Source of the DNA: DATKFM01 sp046154965
Lineage (GTDB): Bacteria > Pseudomonadota > Alphaproteobacteria > Dongiales > Dongiaceae
NCBI GenBank assembly: GCA_046154965.1
Contig: JBJXDY010000099.1
Span: 1-64,000 of the forward strand
Reading direction: 5' to 3'
DNA length: 64,000 bases
In this document: positions 52,334-63,316 of the stretch, in pieces
How positions within the stretch are numbered: the first letter of the stretch is position 1
Layout of the letters: every line of letters begins with the position of its first letter
Program-made: the position numbers and the translations under genes
Notes under the pieces: generated by a model
What the model saw: the letters and a program-made list of their open reading frames with translations, nothing else
Databases searched by the model: none
Told to the model about the DNA's origin: nothing

Positions 52334-55300
52334 CTATTTGCCTGCCGTGGTCTGCCGTAGCGTCGGCGTTCCCACGACTTCGATGAAATGCCGGCGGGTG
52401 CGCGCCGCCACCTCGGAGATATTTCGCTCGAGGTCGCCGAAGTCAACCGCGCCGCCGGCGGCGATCAGCGAGCGGCGCACGCTGTCGGGCCAGGTCTCAA
52501 CGGGGGTCGTCGAGCCGACCGTCAGCCTGAGATAGCCCACCAGCTTGTGCCAGAGCCGCAAAGCGGCCTGAAGGTCCGCGCCGATCTCCCGCGGAATGAC
52601 ACCGGCCGCCGTCGCTCGCTCCAGCGTTTCCAGCGTGCCGGGAACCGCGAGTTCGGGACGCACTGCGCCATGGCGGAGCTGGAGGAACTGGGCGGTGAAC
52701 TCGATGTCGATCAGGCCGCCGGGACAGTATTTCAGATCCCACAGCCGGTCGCCGGGGAATTGCTGGGCAATGCGGGCGCGCATGTCGGCCACATCCTCGG
52801 CGACCTTCCGTGGGTCTCGCGGCTGGCAGACGACGGCGCGGATGCTGCTCTCGACCCTCGCCATGACCGCGGGCGAACCCGCGACGGCGCGGGCCCGGGT
52901 CAGGGCCATATGCTCCCAGGTCCAGGCGCTTTCGCTCTGGTAGCGCAGGAAACCGCCCAGTGTGGACGCGATCGGGCCCTGGTTGCCTGACGGCCGCAAC
53001 CGCATGTCGACTTCGTAGAGCAAACCTTCGCCGGTCTGGGCGGTGATCGCATTGATCATCCGCTGCGCCAGCCGGGCGTAGTAGTGCATGGGCGCCAGCG
53101 GCTTGCGGCCATCCGATAGCAGGTCGTGCAGACCCTCATCGGTATCGCTGCCTTCCGGCACGTCATAGATAAAAATCAGATCGAGGTCGGAGGTGAAGGA
53201 AAGCTCCCGGCTGCCCAGCTTGCCCAGGCCTACCGTGACCAGGCCATCGCCCGGCAGCCGGCCATGGATTCGGGCGAATTCCGCTTCCACATGGGGCTGC
53301 AGTTCGGCGATCGCGCAATCCGCGATATCGGCCAGCGGCCCACCGGCGGCATCGGCTCCCATCATGCCCCGGAGAATGCGCACGCCGACCTGGAACTGCC
53401 GGTCCTTGGCCCAGCGGCGCACGATCTCCAGAACATCCTGATAGTCGTTGGCCTGTCCGAGCTGCACACGGAGATCGGCGCGCAGATGTTCCCGGTCCGG
53501 CATCGCATCGAAAAAACCTTTCACCAGTACCGCATCCAGCAGGCCGGCGTTGCGGCTGAGGTGTTCGGCCAGGCGAGGCGCGCTGCCCATGATCTCCGCC
53601 AGAAGATCCAGCAGGCCCGGATTGGCGTAAAGCATGGAAAAGAGCTGCACCCCCGCGGGCAGCCGCCCGAGGAACTCGTCGAAGCGGGCGAAGGCCAGAT
53701 CTGGATTGACGGTCTTGCACAGCACGTCCAGCAGCCGTGGCATGATCTCCGTCAATAGCTCCCGCGCCCGTGTGCTGCGCATGGCCCGGTAGCGGCCGTG
53801 ATGCCAGCCGCGAATGACGGTAGAAATCGACGCGCCGTCCGAGAAGCCCATGCGTTCCAGTGTCAGGACCGTCGCCGGATCGTTGTCCGTGCCGGTGAAC
53901 ACCAGATTGCCGGCGCCGCCCAGGGACGGCGCCTCCTCGAACAGTTCGGCGTAGTGGTCCTCCACATTGCCCAGATGACGAAGCAGCGTCTCGCTGAACG
54001 CCGCCTCCGAGTCGAACCCGGCGAACAGCGCAAAGGCCGCGAGTTCCGCCGGCGCGGCTGGCAGCGTCTGCGTCTGCCGGTCGTCGATCATCTGCAGCCG
54101 GTGCTCGATCACCCGCAGGAAGCGGTAGGCCTCGATCATCTCCGCCGCCGTCTCCGGCTCTACCCGGCCGGCCGCCACCAATGCCTCGATCGCCGCGCAG
54201 GTGGCGGATTGCCGCAGCTCGGGATTGCGCCCGCCCCAGATCAGCTGCTGGGTCTGGGCAAAGAACTCGATCTCCCGGATGCCGCCGCGCCCGAGCTTGA
54301 TATTGTGGCCGGCCACGGCGATGTCCCGGTGGCCCTTCACCGCATGGATCTGCCGCTTGATGGAATGGATGTCCTGGATGGCGGCGAAATCCAGATGCTT
54401 GCGCCAGACGAACGGGCGCAACCGCTTCAGGAAGGTTTCGCCGGCCTGGATATCGCCGGCGATGGCCCGCGCCTTGATCATCGCCGCGCGCTCCCAGTTC
54501 TGCCCCATGCCCTCGTAGTAGGTCTCGGCGGCGAGCACAGAGAGGGCGAGGGGGGTGGAGGCGGGGTCGGGGCGCAGCCGCAGGTCGGTGCGGAACACAT
54601 AGCCCGCGTCGGTCCGCTCCTGCAGGATGCGCAGCAGGTCCCGCGCCAGGCGCACAAAAAAGTCCTGGATCGTGCGCTTGCCGGTGTAGCGGGCGATTTC
54701 CGGGTCGTAGAGCAGGATCAGATCGATGTCGCTGGAATAGTTCAGCTCCCGCGCGCCAAGCTTCCCCATGCCCAGGACTACCAGTCCCGACCGATCCAGC
54801 GGATTGTCGGCGTGCGCAGGCGCCAGGTCGCCCGCATCGATGCCCCGTTGCAGCAGGTGCCTCGCCGCGGCGTTGACCGCGGCGTCGGCGAAATCGCTGA
54901 GCGCCCGGGTCACCCCCTCCAGCGGCAGAATTCCCATAATATCGGCCAAGGCGACGGTGAGCGCGACACGCCGCCGCGCCTGACGCAGCGCCTGCATCAG
55001 CCGCCCGGTGTCTTTTTCCGTTACAGCAGAAGCGTTTACAAACTGCCGCAATTCCTCCAAGACAGGTTGCGGCCCCTGGGCTAGAACCGCTGACAGGACA
55101 TCCCCATCTAGAAGAAGACAGTTGGTCAGGAACGGGCTGTTGCCGAAAATCGATTCCAAAAGCGCCCGGCCCGCCCTGTCTTCCGCCAAGGCCAGCGCGA
55201 AAGCGGCTAGATTGCCGTTCGCGCCTTCGCGCGCCTGCTCGCGCCAGCGCTCGAGCCCGAGAGACGCCCGCGCCGAATCGCCCGGCCGGGGCAGATTTTC

Positions 55301-55342
55301 GGGCACCGGGGGCGGGATCAGAGGGTTAGGGAATAATAGCAC
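52334..55342 (-). CDS. glnE: Bifunctional glutamine synthetase adenylyltransferase/deadenylase
   Basis: A 1,002-residue enzyme that adds AMP to, and removes AMP from, glutamine synthetase, controlled by PII and glutamine. It has two nucleotidyltransferase domains with the G-G-x-D-x-D pattern: GMGKLGARELNYSSDIDL (about 191-208) for deadenylation and GLGKLGSRELSFTSDLDL (about 705-722) for adenylylation, with a regulatory domain between. GTG at 55342 (encoding the start LLFPNPLIPPP) is used because the more upstream in-frame ATG lies inside the divergent gene. Divergent from the YhdP-like gene by 70 bases. Confidence 0.92.
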   Translation of the reverse strand: MLLFPNPLIPPPVPENLPRPGDSARASLGLERWREQAREGANGNLAAFALALAEDRAGRALLESIFGNSPFLTNCLLLDGDVLSAVLAQGPQPVLEELRQFVNASAVTEKDTGRLMQALRQARRRVALTVALADIMGILPLEGVTRALSDFADAAVNAAARHLLQRGIDAGDLAPAHADNPLDRSGLVVLGMGKLGARELNYSSDIDLILLYDPEIARYTGKRTIQDFFVRLARDLLRILQERTDAGYVFRTDLRLRPDPASTPLALSVLAAETYYEGMGQNWERAAMIKARAIAGDIQAGETFLKRLRPFVWRKHLDFAAIQDIHSIKRQIHAVKGHRDIAVAGHNIKLGRGGIREIEFFAQTQQLIWGGRNPELRQSATCAAIEALVAAGRVEPETAAEMIEAYRFLRVIEHRLQMIDDRQTQTLPAAPAELAAFALFAGFDSEAAFSETLLRHLGNVEDHYAELFEEAPSLGGAGNLVFTGTDNDPATVLTLERMGFSDGASISTVIRGWHHGRYRAMRSTRARELLTEIMPRLLDVLCKTVNPDLAFARFDEFLGRLPAGVQLFSMLYANPGLLDLLAEIMGSAPRLAEHLSRNAGLLDAVLVKGFFDAMPDREHLRADLRVQLGQANDYQDVLEIVRRWAKDRQFQVGVRILRGMMGADAAGGPLADIADCAIAELQPHVEAEFARIHGRLPGDGLVTVGLGKLGSRELSFTSDLDLIFIYDVPEGSDTDEGLHDLLSDGRKPLAPMHYYARLAQRMINAITAQTGEGLLYEVDMRLRPSGNQGPIASTLGGFLRYQSESAWTWEHMALTRARAVAGSPAVMARVESSIRAVVCQPRDPRKVAEDVADMRARIAQQFPGDRLWDLKYCPGGLIDIEFTAQFLQLRHGAVRPELAVPGTLETLERATAAGVIPREIGADLQAALRLWHKLVGYLRLTVGSTTPVETWPDSVRRSLIAAGGAVDFGDLERNISEVAARTRRHFIEVVGTPTLRQTTAGK

Positions 55343-55412
55343 TCGCTTTACAGGTCCGGCGTCCGGGCCGCCTTGCGTCTGAAACCGTCGATTCGAAGCA
55401 GAAGGTAGCCGG

Positions 55413-58400
55413 TTGATCCGCCGTTCGACAAAGATCTTCATGGAGGTGTTGGCCGCGACGGTGTCGGGCTTCGCCCTCCTTGTCCTGCTGCTGGCCTGGC
55501 GCCTCAACCAGGAAGAGCCGCTGCGGCTGGAATCCTTGACTCCCTATCTGGAGACCGCGCTGCAGCCGTCCGACGGCGCCTATGAAGTGCATATCGGCGG
55601 CACGCGCCTCACCTGGGCCGGCTGGGATCGAACCTTCGACCTTCGCGCCGACGATGTGCGCGTCGTGGATCCCGCCAACAGCCGGGTCGTCGCGGCCATC
55701 CCCGAGATCTCTATCACCCTCAGCGTCCGCGCCCTGCTGCTCCACGGCACCGTGGCGCCGACCGCGATCGAGGTCTTCCGGCCGCATCTGACGATTCTGC
55801 GGGAAATCGACGGCGAGTTCCGTGTCTTGCAGGACGAGCAGGAGACCGCCAGCTCGATCAACACCTCGACGGCGCCGATCCTGCCGGAGCTCTTCGATCG
55901 CCTGTCCAAGGCGGCGGACAAGGATCAGCCGACGGCCTATCTCGATCGCGTCGCGATCATCGATGGCACCCTCAACATCATCGACCGCCGCACCGGCATC
56001 AACTGGGCGGTGCCCGACGCAGATGTGAGCGTGCGGCGGACCGACGCTGGCCTGCAAGGCAATCTGATGATGGCGATAGAGCGACTCGGCGCGCCGGCGC
56101 GTCTGAACGCCGGCATCACGTTCGACGAAACGACCGGCGGCATCCTTCTCAACGGCACGTTCAGCGACGTTCAGGCGGGTCCCCTGGCTCTGATCGATCC
56201 CCGTCTCGCCTTGCTGCGGGGCTTCGTCATGACCTTCAACGGTTCGATCATCACCTCCGTCACCGCCGACGGCCGGATCGGTGACAGCCGGATTGAGCTC
56301 GTCGGCGGTGCCGGTACGGCGATGCTGCTGGGCGAAATCGATGCGCCGCTGAAGATTTCCCAGGCCCGTTTCGTCGGCACGCTGAATTCGAACGACGACC
56401 GCCTGACCCTCGACGAGGCGACGCTGGTTCTCGACGGTCCGGTTCTCAAGGCGAGGGGCACACTGACCGCGGCGCAGGCCGGGCTGATGGCAACGGATCA
56501 ATCCGGGTTCGGCCCCGACATGAAGCTTAATCTGCATGTCCAGGGCAGCAACATCCCGGTCGCGCCGCTGCACCGCTATTGGCCGAAAAATGCCGGCAAG
56601 AACGCCCGCGAATGGGTCACCGAGAACATGACTGCCGGCCATGTCGAGACGCTGGAAGCCGACATTGCGCTCGATGTGCCCGGCGCCGATTGGAACCGGG
56701 CGGAGATCAGCACCTTCCTCGGCAGCATGAAGGCAACCGACCTCACCATCCACTATCTCCAGCCGATGCCGCCGATCGAGGCGGCGAGCGGCGTTGCGAC
56801 TTTCACCGAGAATGAGTTCACGGTGGAGTTCAGCGGCGGCACGCTTCAGGGTCTGACGATCACCGGCGGCAAATTGGTAATCGACGATTTCGACAAGCCC
56901 GTGCAGATGATTGATGTGCTGGCGCAGGTCACGGGAACGCTGCCGGACACGCTGACGCTCTTGGATCATCCGCGCCTGGGCTACATCTCGAAGCTGGGCC
57001 TCGATCCCAAGGCCAGCAAGGGCGATGTCGTGGCAGAGCTCGGCTTCCGCTTTCCGGCCGAGAAGGACGTGAACTTCGATCAGGTGGAGCTCGGCGCAAC
57101 CGGTAACATCACCGGCGCCGCCATCGGCAAAGCCCTGCTGGACAAGGATTTCACCGACGGCAATCTCAAGCTCAAACTGAATCGGAATGCGATGAATCTT
57201 GCCGGCAAGGGCAACTTCGCGGGAATTCCCGTAGAACTGGAATGGGAAGAGAATTTCAGCGGCGGCAAGTTCATCCGCCGCATCACCAACAAAGGCACGA
57301 CCACCGGCGAACAGCGCCGTACGCTGGGGTTTGACTACAGTCCTTACATTGATGGGACCGTCGGCTCCGATATCGTCTACACCGTGCTGCCAAAGAAGCG
57401 CGCCACCGTGGCCGCCAAGCTCGATCTCGCGCAGAGCTCCATGGTCATCGATACCGTGAACTGGCGGAAAGAGCCGGGCGTGCCGGGCGCCGCCAGCTTC
57501 GAGATCGATCTGCTGGACGGGCATATCGCCGCGATTCGCGACATCGCCGTGGCGGCGGGCGATCTGGTGATCGATGGCAACGCCAAGTTCACCGCCGAAA
57601 CGGGCGCGCCGGCGCGCATAGAGTTGTCGCGCCTCAATGTCGGCCGCTCGCGCCTGCGCGATGTGACCGCCGACTTCGCCCCCGGCTACCCCGATATCGT
57701 TGTCGGCGGCGGGGAATTTGATGCCGAATCGCTGCTCGGGGGCGGCAAAGAGAAGGGCAAGGATGACGTGCCGACGCCGGCCTTCGCGCTGCGGGCCGAC
57801 CGCCTGGACAAGATTTTCTTGAAGGAAAAGCGCGAGCTGACGGACGTTTCGGTTCAGTTGCGGCATGACACCGAGTGGTGGGATCTGATTGACTTGAAGG
57901 CCAATGTGCCGTCGGGCGGGCCGGTGACGCTGCATTACGGTCCGGCGGAGGGCGCCCGTCACGTCCTGCATGTGGACTCCGCCGATGCAGGCGCGGTGCT
58001 TGCGGCACTCGGCATCTCTCAATCCGTGCGCAACGGCAGCCTGCTGATCAACGCCGAGGCCTATGACAACGAACCGCATCGGCCGCTGAAAGGTGGGGTG
58101 CTGATCAAGGATTTCCGCATGGTCGATGCGCCGGTCCTGGCGCGGCTGCTGACCATGGCGACGATCACGGGCTTCGTCGACCTGATGAGCGGCGACGGAT
58201 TCCAGTTCGACAAATTCAAGATGCAATTCGTCAAGACCGGGGGGCGCGTCGATATCAGTCTCGCCAAAGCCCATGGCCCGTCCATCGGCCTGACCGGCGC
58301 CGGCCATGTGGATTTCGACAAGAACCAGATGGATATCGCCGGCACGGTGATTCCCGTGAATGCGGTGAACAGCGTGCTCAGCGACATTCCCGTGCTCGGC

Positions 58401-58595
58401 GACATTCTGTTCGGCGACGGCATGTTTGCCGTGACCTATGGCGCGGAGGGCGAACTGGACAATCCCAAGATCTCGGTGAATCCTCTCTCGGCCATCGCGC
58501 CGGGATTCATCAAGGGCCTGTTCGAGTACTCGACCGGCGACGAAGAGCCGCCGGAGATTCAAGCATTGCCGCCGGAGACAGGCGGCCAGAAGTAG
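55413..58595 (+). CDS. YhdP/AsmA-like large envelope protein
   Basis: A 1,060-residue protein of the AsmA-like superfamily (DUF3971 with an AsmA_2 C-terminal region). One N-terminal membrane helix after an Arg/Lys-rich start (TTG 55413; MEVLAATVSGFALLVLLLAW about 10-29), the remainder being beta-rich and periplasmic, as expected of bridge-like lipid-transport proteins such as YhdP. The repeated beta-strand pattern runs through the middle, and the AsmA_2-like C-terminus spans about 880-1035 (LINAEAYDNEPHRPLKGG...). A TTG start is preferred over ATG at 55440, because GAAGG lies 7 bases ahead and the basic segment completes the membrane anchor. Confidence 0.83.
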   Translation: MIRRSTKIFMEVLAATVSGFALLVLLLAWRLNQEEPLRLESLTPYLETALQPSDGAYEVHIGGTRLTWAGWDRTFDLRADDVRVVDPANSRVVAAIPEISITLSVRALLLHGTVAPTAIEVFRPHLTILREIDGEFRVLQDEQETASSINTSTAPILPELFDRLSKAADKDQPTAYLDRVAIIDGTLNIIDRRTGINWAVPDADVSVRRTDAGLQGNLMMAIERLGAPARLNAGITFDETTGGILLNGTFSDVQAGPLALIDPRLALLRGFVMTFNGSIITSVTADGRIGDSRIELVGGAGTAMLLGEIDAPLKISQARFVGTLNSNDDRLTLDEATLVLDGPVLKARGTLTAAQAGLMATDQSGFGPDMKLNLHVQGSNIPVAPLHRYWPKNAGKNAREWVTENMTAGHVETLEADIALDVPGADWNRAEISTFLGSMKATDLTIHYLQPMPPIEAASGVATFTENEFTVEFSGGTLQGLTITGGKLVIDDFDKPVQMIDVLAQVTGTLPDTLTLLDHPRLGYISKLGLDPKASKGDVVAELGFRFPAEKDVNFDQVELGATGNITGAAIGKALLDKDFTDGNLKLKLNRNAMNLAGKGNFAGIPVELEWEENFSGGKFIRRITNKGTTTGEQRRTLGFDYSPYIDGTVGSDIVYTVLPKKRATVAAKLDLAQSSMVIDTVNWRKEPGVPGAASFEIDLLDGHIAAIRDIAVAAGDLVIDGNAKFTAETGAPARIELSRLNVGRSRLRDVTADFAPGYPDIVVGGGEFDAESLLGGGKEKGKDDVPTPAFALRADRLDKIFLKEKRELTDVSVQLRHDTEWWDLIDLKANVPSGGPVTLHYGPAEGARHVLHVDSADAGAVLAALGISQSVRNGSLLINAEAYDNEPHRPLKGGVLIKDFRMVDAPVLARLLTMATITGFVDLMSGDGFQFDKFKMQFVKTGGRVDISLAKAHGPSIGLTGAGHVDFDKNQMDIAGTVIPVNAVNSVLSDIPVLGDILFGDGMFAVTYGAEGELDNPKISVNPLSAIAPGFIKGLFEYSTGDEEPPEIQALPPETGGQK

Positions 58596-58613
58596 CCGCC
58601 TGTTGGCAGCCGG

Positions 58614-60665
58614 TCAGCGCTGCTCGACCAGGAAGTTACCGTGATCGTCGGTGCGCGCTTGCTGCTTAGCCAGCAAGAGCAGCGTTGTCGTCGGCTGTTC
58701 GATCAAAGCCGGCCCGTCAATGATCGCGCCGGTTCCCAGCGCCGTGCCGTCGTAGACCGGTAGGTCCTGCCGGCCGCTGCTACCCAGGAACACAGCGCGG
58801 CGGGATTTCGGCGTGGCCTGCCCCTGCTGCGGCGGCAGCGACTTGCCGCGCCGGCTCCGGCCGCCGGTATCGCCGATGGCGCGCACCTTCCAGGTCGTGA
58901 ACTCCACGATGTCAGCCTCGTCCTTGATGGTGTAGATGCGCTCATGCATCTGGTGGAACGCGGCAACCAGCCGCGGCGGGCCATCCTTGCCGAGCTTGCC
59001 GCCGGTCATGTCAAACGGCACTTCGATGTCCCAGGATTGATAGAGATAGCGCCCCTGGAACGCATATTCGAAGCGCTGCTTGTCGGCGGGTATGCGCGCC
59101 CGCTTCAAGAATGCCGCGCCGCGCTTGGTCAAATCGGCGAGCAGCTTGTTCACCTTCGCCAGCAGGAAATCGCGGTCCGTCGTGTGCTGCGTCCCCGATT
59201 CCTCCCAGCGCACGTCTGAGATCAGTCCGCCATAGGCGCTGAGCCCAGCGGCGAATTTCGGCACCATGAAGCTCTTGATGCCCATCAGCCGCGCCATCTC
59301 GCCGATATGACAGGCCGTGGCGCCGCCGCCGCTGACCACATAGCTGTCGCGCGGATCGATGCCCTCATTGATCGTGATGTCCTCGATGGCGGCGATCATG
59401 TTGTGATTGCTGGTGGTGTAGATGGCGTAGGCCGCCGCCTCGAGACTCAGTTTCAGTTTTGCCGCGATCTTGCCGACGGCCGCCTTCGCCTTGGCACGAT
59501 CCAACTTGATCTTGCCGCCGAGATAATAGTCGGGGTCGATGATGCCAAGCACTACGTTGGCGTCGGTGACCGTCGCTTCCGTGCCGCCGAGGCCATAGCA
59601 GGCGGGCCCGGGCCGAGCGCCGGCGCTCTGCGGACCCACCTTCAGCAGGCCACCCGCATCGACCCAGGCGATGCTGCCGCCGCCGGCGCCGACGGAACGC
59701 ACATCGATCTTGGGAATGCCCAGCATCTCCATTCCAAAGGTTGCCTCCGGCGTGACCACCAGCTGCCGGTTGCGCAGCGCCGATACGTCGAACGTAGTGC
59801 CGCCCATATCGACGACGATGACATTGTCCGCGCTGGTCAGATGCATGCCGGCGATCGGCGCCAAAGTAGGTCCGGACATCACGCTGTAGATCGGCCGCCG
59901 GATGATCTCGTCCGGCGGCATCATGCCGCCGACGCAGTTGCCGATCAGCAGTTCGTTCTTGAATCCGGCATCCTGCAGAACCTTGGCCAGCTTCTCGGTA
60001 TAGGCGCTGACGATCGGATAGAGCGCGGCGTTGATGGCCGTCGAGATCGTGCGCCGATACTCCCGCGGGATCGGATTAAGTTCATGGCTGAGGCTGACCG
60101 GCAGACCTGGCAATTCTTTCTGCAGGATCTCGCGCACGCGCCGTTCATGGGACGGGTTGACAATGGACCAGAGCAGGCACACCGCCACCGCCTTGACGCC
60201 GCATTTTTTCAAGTGCCGCGCCGCGGCGAGAACGTCCTTCTCATTCAGTTTGTCGATCTCGTTGCCCATCGCATCGATGCGGCCGCGGACTTCGCAGGTG
60301 CGGCTGCGCGGGATGAAGGGCGGCGGGAAATCGATCTTGGTGTTGAAGGCGCGCTTCCGCGGCGACTCGCGCAGAGTCAGGATATCCGGATGCCCGGCGG
60401 TGCAGATCAGTCCGGCCTCGGCCACCTTGCCTTCGATCAGCGCATTGGTAGAGACGGTCGTGCCGTGGACCAGCATGTCCATCTTGCCGAGGAAGTCGCC
60501 CAGCTTCATGCCGTGGCCCGCCGCCGCTACGCCCAGCACATCGATGAATCCCCGTTCGAATTCGCCCGGCGTGGTCGGCGACTTGAATATCTCCAGATCC
60601 GATTGCCGGCTGTAGAGGACTAGATCGGTGAAGGTGCCGCCGATATCGATGCAGCCCACGAACAT
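58614..60665 (-). CDS. Hydantoinase/oxoprolinase alpha-type subunit (HyuA-like)
   Basis: A 683-residue enzyme of the ATP-dependent hydantoinase/5-oxoprolinase A family. The N-terminal actin-like motif GCIDIGGTFTDLVL (4-17), HGTTVSTNALIEGK (67-80), the second phosphate motif VVDMGGTTFDVSALR (about 285-299), GAGGGSIAWVDAGGLLKVGPQSAG and DPRDSYVVSGGGATACH are present. It hydrolyses cyclic amides such as hydantoin derivatives or oxoproline with ATP, usually with a HyuB partner that is not found here. It is the last gene of the liv-type operon, starting 1 base after the permease stop. Confidence 0.88.
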   Translation of the reverse strand: MFVGCIDIGGTFTDLVLYSRQSDLEIFKSPTTPGEFERGFIDVLGVAAAGHGMKLGDFLGKMDMLVHGTTVSTNALIEGKVAEAGLICTAGHPDILTLRESPRKRAFNTKIDFPPPFIPRSRTCEVRGRIDAMGNEIDKLNEKDVLAAARHLKKCGVKAVAVCLLWSIVNPSHERRVREILQKELPGLPVSLSHELNPIPREYRRTISTAINAALYPIVSAYTEKLAKVLQDAGFKNELLIGNCVGGMMPPDEIIRRPIYSVMSGPTLAPIAGMHLTSADNVIVVDMGGTTFDVSALRNRQLVVTPEATFGMEMLGIPKIDVRSVGAGGGSIAWVDAGGLLKVGPQSAGARPGPACYGLGGTEATVTDANVVLGIIDPDYYLGGKIKLDRAKAKAAVGKIAAKLKLSLEAAAYAIYTTSNHNMIAAIEDITINEGIDPRDSYVVSGGGATACHIGEMARLMGIKSFMVPKFAAGLSAYGGLISDVRWEESGTQHTTDRDFLLAKVNKLLADLTKRGAAFLKRARIPADKQRFEYAFQGRYLYQSWDIEVPFDMTGGKLGKDGPPRLVAAFHQMHERIYTIKDEADIVEFTTWKVRAIGDTGGRSRRGKSLPPQQGQATPKSRRAVFLGSSGRQDLPVYDGTALGTGAIIDGPALIEQPTTTLLLLAKQQARTDDHGNFLVEQR

Positions 60666-60666
60666 C

Positions 60667-61707
60667 TCAGATCTCCTTTGCCTTATCTTGTCTGGCCTGC
60701 GGCAGCGTCACTTCCCAATCGCCGACCAGCCCGTGGGGGCGCAGGATCAGGATGGCCAGAAGGATGGCCGCCAGCACGATCTCCTGCAGCCCGGCCGGTG
60801 CCGACAGCGTGAGATCGCCGAAGCTGATACCGCGCTCGATCGAGCGGAACACCTGCGACAGGGTCGACACCAGCGCCACGCCGACGCAGGCGCCGGTCAG
60901 GCTGCGCATCCCGCCGATCACCAGCATGGTCAGGGTGACGAAGGTCAGATCGAGATAGAACGTGTTCGCTGTCATCGTGCCGAGGAAATGGCCGAACAGC
61001 ACGCCGCCCATGGCGACGATGGCCGCGCTCAGCACAAAGGCGATCAGCCGCTCCCGGGAAATGTCGATGCCGGTGGCCGCGGCGGCCACCTCGTTCTCGC
61101 GCGAGCAACGCAGCGCCAGGCCGTGGCGCGTCACGCCAAAGGCCGCCGCGACGGTCAGGGCAACGGCCGCGCCGGCCGCCGCCACCCAGAGATCGGTGTA
61201 TCGCGGCAGCCCGACCAGCGCCTGCCGGCCGCCGGTCACTGCCTGCCAGTTGGAGGCGACGACATGGGTGATGACCAGCAGCGCGAATGTCGCCATCGGC
61301 AGCGCGATGCCCCGGAGACGCACCAGCGGCAGGGCGACCAGCAGAGCGATCAGGCCGGCGGCGGCGATGGCGATCACCAGCGCCACGCCGCCCGGCAATT
61401 GCAGGGCTTCCAGGAATGGCGGCAGATTGAGCGCTACGGCCTTTTTCGCCGGCGCGATGGTGAGAACGGCCGAGATGTAGCCACCGAGCGCCATGAACGC
61501 GACATGGCCGAAGGAGAAAACCCCGGAATTGCCGACGAAAACATAGAGGCCGATGACGACCGTGAGTTTGATCAGCGCCTCGACTACCGTCCGCTGCAGC
61601 GCCGGCGGCATGAAGAGGCTGACCGCGACGACAAGGGCGAGCAGACCCAATAGGACGCCCGCGGTCTGCAACGGCTTCGGCTCGGTGGAGAAATGCACCA
61701 GCGCCAT
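60667..61707 (-). CDS. livM: Branched-chain amino-acid-type ABC transporter permease, LivM-like
   Basis: A 346-residue inner-membrane permease of the HAAT family with about 10 membrane segments. It starts MALVHFSTEP after two bases of gap from livH. The conserved stretch GNSGVFSFGHVAFMALGGY (about 58-76) and GIDISRERLIAFVLSAAIV with GGMRSLTGACVG (coupling to the ATPases) are typical of LivM. A longer in-frame start exists upstream, but it lies wholly inside livH and has no LivM-like residues. Confidence 0.91.
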   Translation of the reverse strand: MALVHFSTEPKPLQTAGVLLGLLALVVAVSLFMPPALQRTVVEALIKLTVVIGLYVFVGNSGVFSFGHVAFMALGGYISAVLTIAPAKKAVALNLPPFLEALQLPGGVALVIAIAAAGLIALLVALPLVRLRGIALPMATFALLVITHVVASNWQAVTGGRQALVGLPRYTDLWVAAAGAAVALTVAAAFGVTRHGLALRCSRENEVAAAATGIDISRERLIAFVLSAAIVAMGGVLFGHFLGTMTANTFYLDLTFVTLTMLVIGGMRSLTGACVGVALVSTLSQVFRSIERGISFGDLTLSAPAGLQEIVLAAILLAILILRPHGLVGDWEVTLPQARQDKAKEI

Positions 61708-61709
61708 GG

Positions 61710-62587
61710 CTAGACCCGCTCCCGGTCGGAGCGGCGCACCAGAAGACCTTGGGGCCGCCACAGGAGGAAGGCGATGAACAGCAGGAAGACGAAGGCGTCG
61801 CGATAGGGCCGCATCTCCACCGGCAGATAGGCCTGCAGCGACACCGAAACGATACCCACCAGGAAGCCGCCGAGCGCCGCGCCCGTCAGCGAGCCCATGC
61901 CGCCGATGACGGAGGCGACGAAGGCGATCAGCACCATGCTGACGCCCATCTTGTAGGACACGCTGCCGGTCTGCGTAACGAGATAGAGCGACACGATGCT
62001 GGCCAATACGCCGGAGATGGCGAAGGCGACCGCGAACACCAGGTTCGCCCGCACGCCCACCAGCCGGGCCATGGTGAAGTCCTCGGCGGCGGCCCGCATC
62101 TGCACGCCGACGCGGGAGCGGCGGAAGAACAGTGCCAGCCCGCCCATCAGCGCCAGAGTCACGGCGATCGTCGCGATCTGCAGCCGCGGCACCCGCAATC
62201 CGCCGAAATCCACGCTCTCCCCCAGCTGCGCCATGAAATCCACGCCCATCGGCCGCGCACCGAAGGTAATGAGCACGATATGCTGCACCAGATAGGATAC
62301 GGCAAAGGAGGCGATCAGCAGCGTCGCCGGATTGGCGCGGCGCAGCGGCCGGAAGGCCAGCCGCTCCATGCCCAGCGCCAGGATCGACACCGCCAGCAAC
62401 GCCGCCAGCGCCATCACCAGATAGGGCTGTCCCGCCAGCACATAGAGCATGAAACCGCCGACCATGATCAGCTCGCCATGGGCGAAATTGATCAGCCGCA
62501 TGATGCTGAAAATCAGCCCGATGCCCAGCGCGGCGAGGGCGTAGATGGCGCCCAGGCTGATGGCGTCGATGGCGTTCTGTAGCACGA

Positions 62588-62591
<4 letters not shown>
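61710..62591 (-). CDS. livH: Branched-chain amino-acid-type ABC transporter permease, LivH-like
   Basis: A 293-residue inner-membrane permease with about eight membrane segments. It begins with GTG at 62591 in a 4-base overlap (GTGA) with the livF stop. Characteristic LivH regions are AISLGAIYALAALGIGLIF (about 10-28), MRLINFAHGELIMVGGF (about 31-47) and FVASVIGGMGSLTGAALGGF. It partners LivM to form the transmembrane channel. Confidence 0.92.
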
Positions 62592-63313
<722 letters not shown>

Positions 63314-63316
63314 GGC

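Noticed and set aside
55326..58562. Minus-strand open frame of over 1,000 codons opposite the YhdP-like gene
   Set aside because: It mirrors the codons of the real plus-strand gene, has no domain or membrane anchor pattern, and would overlap the glnE start region.
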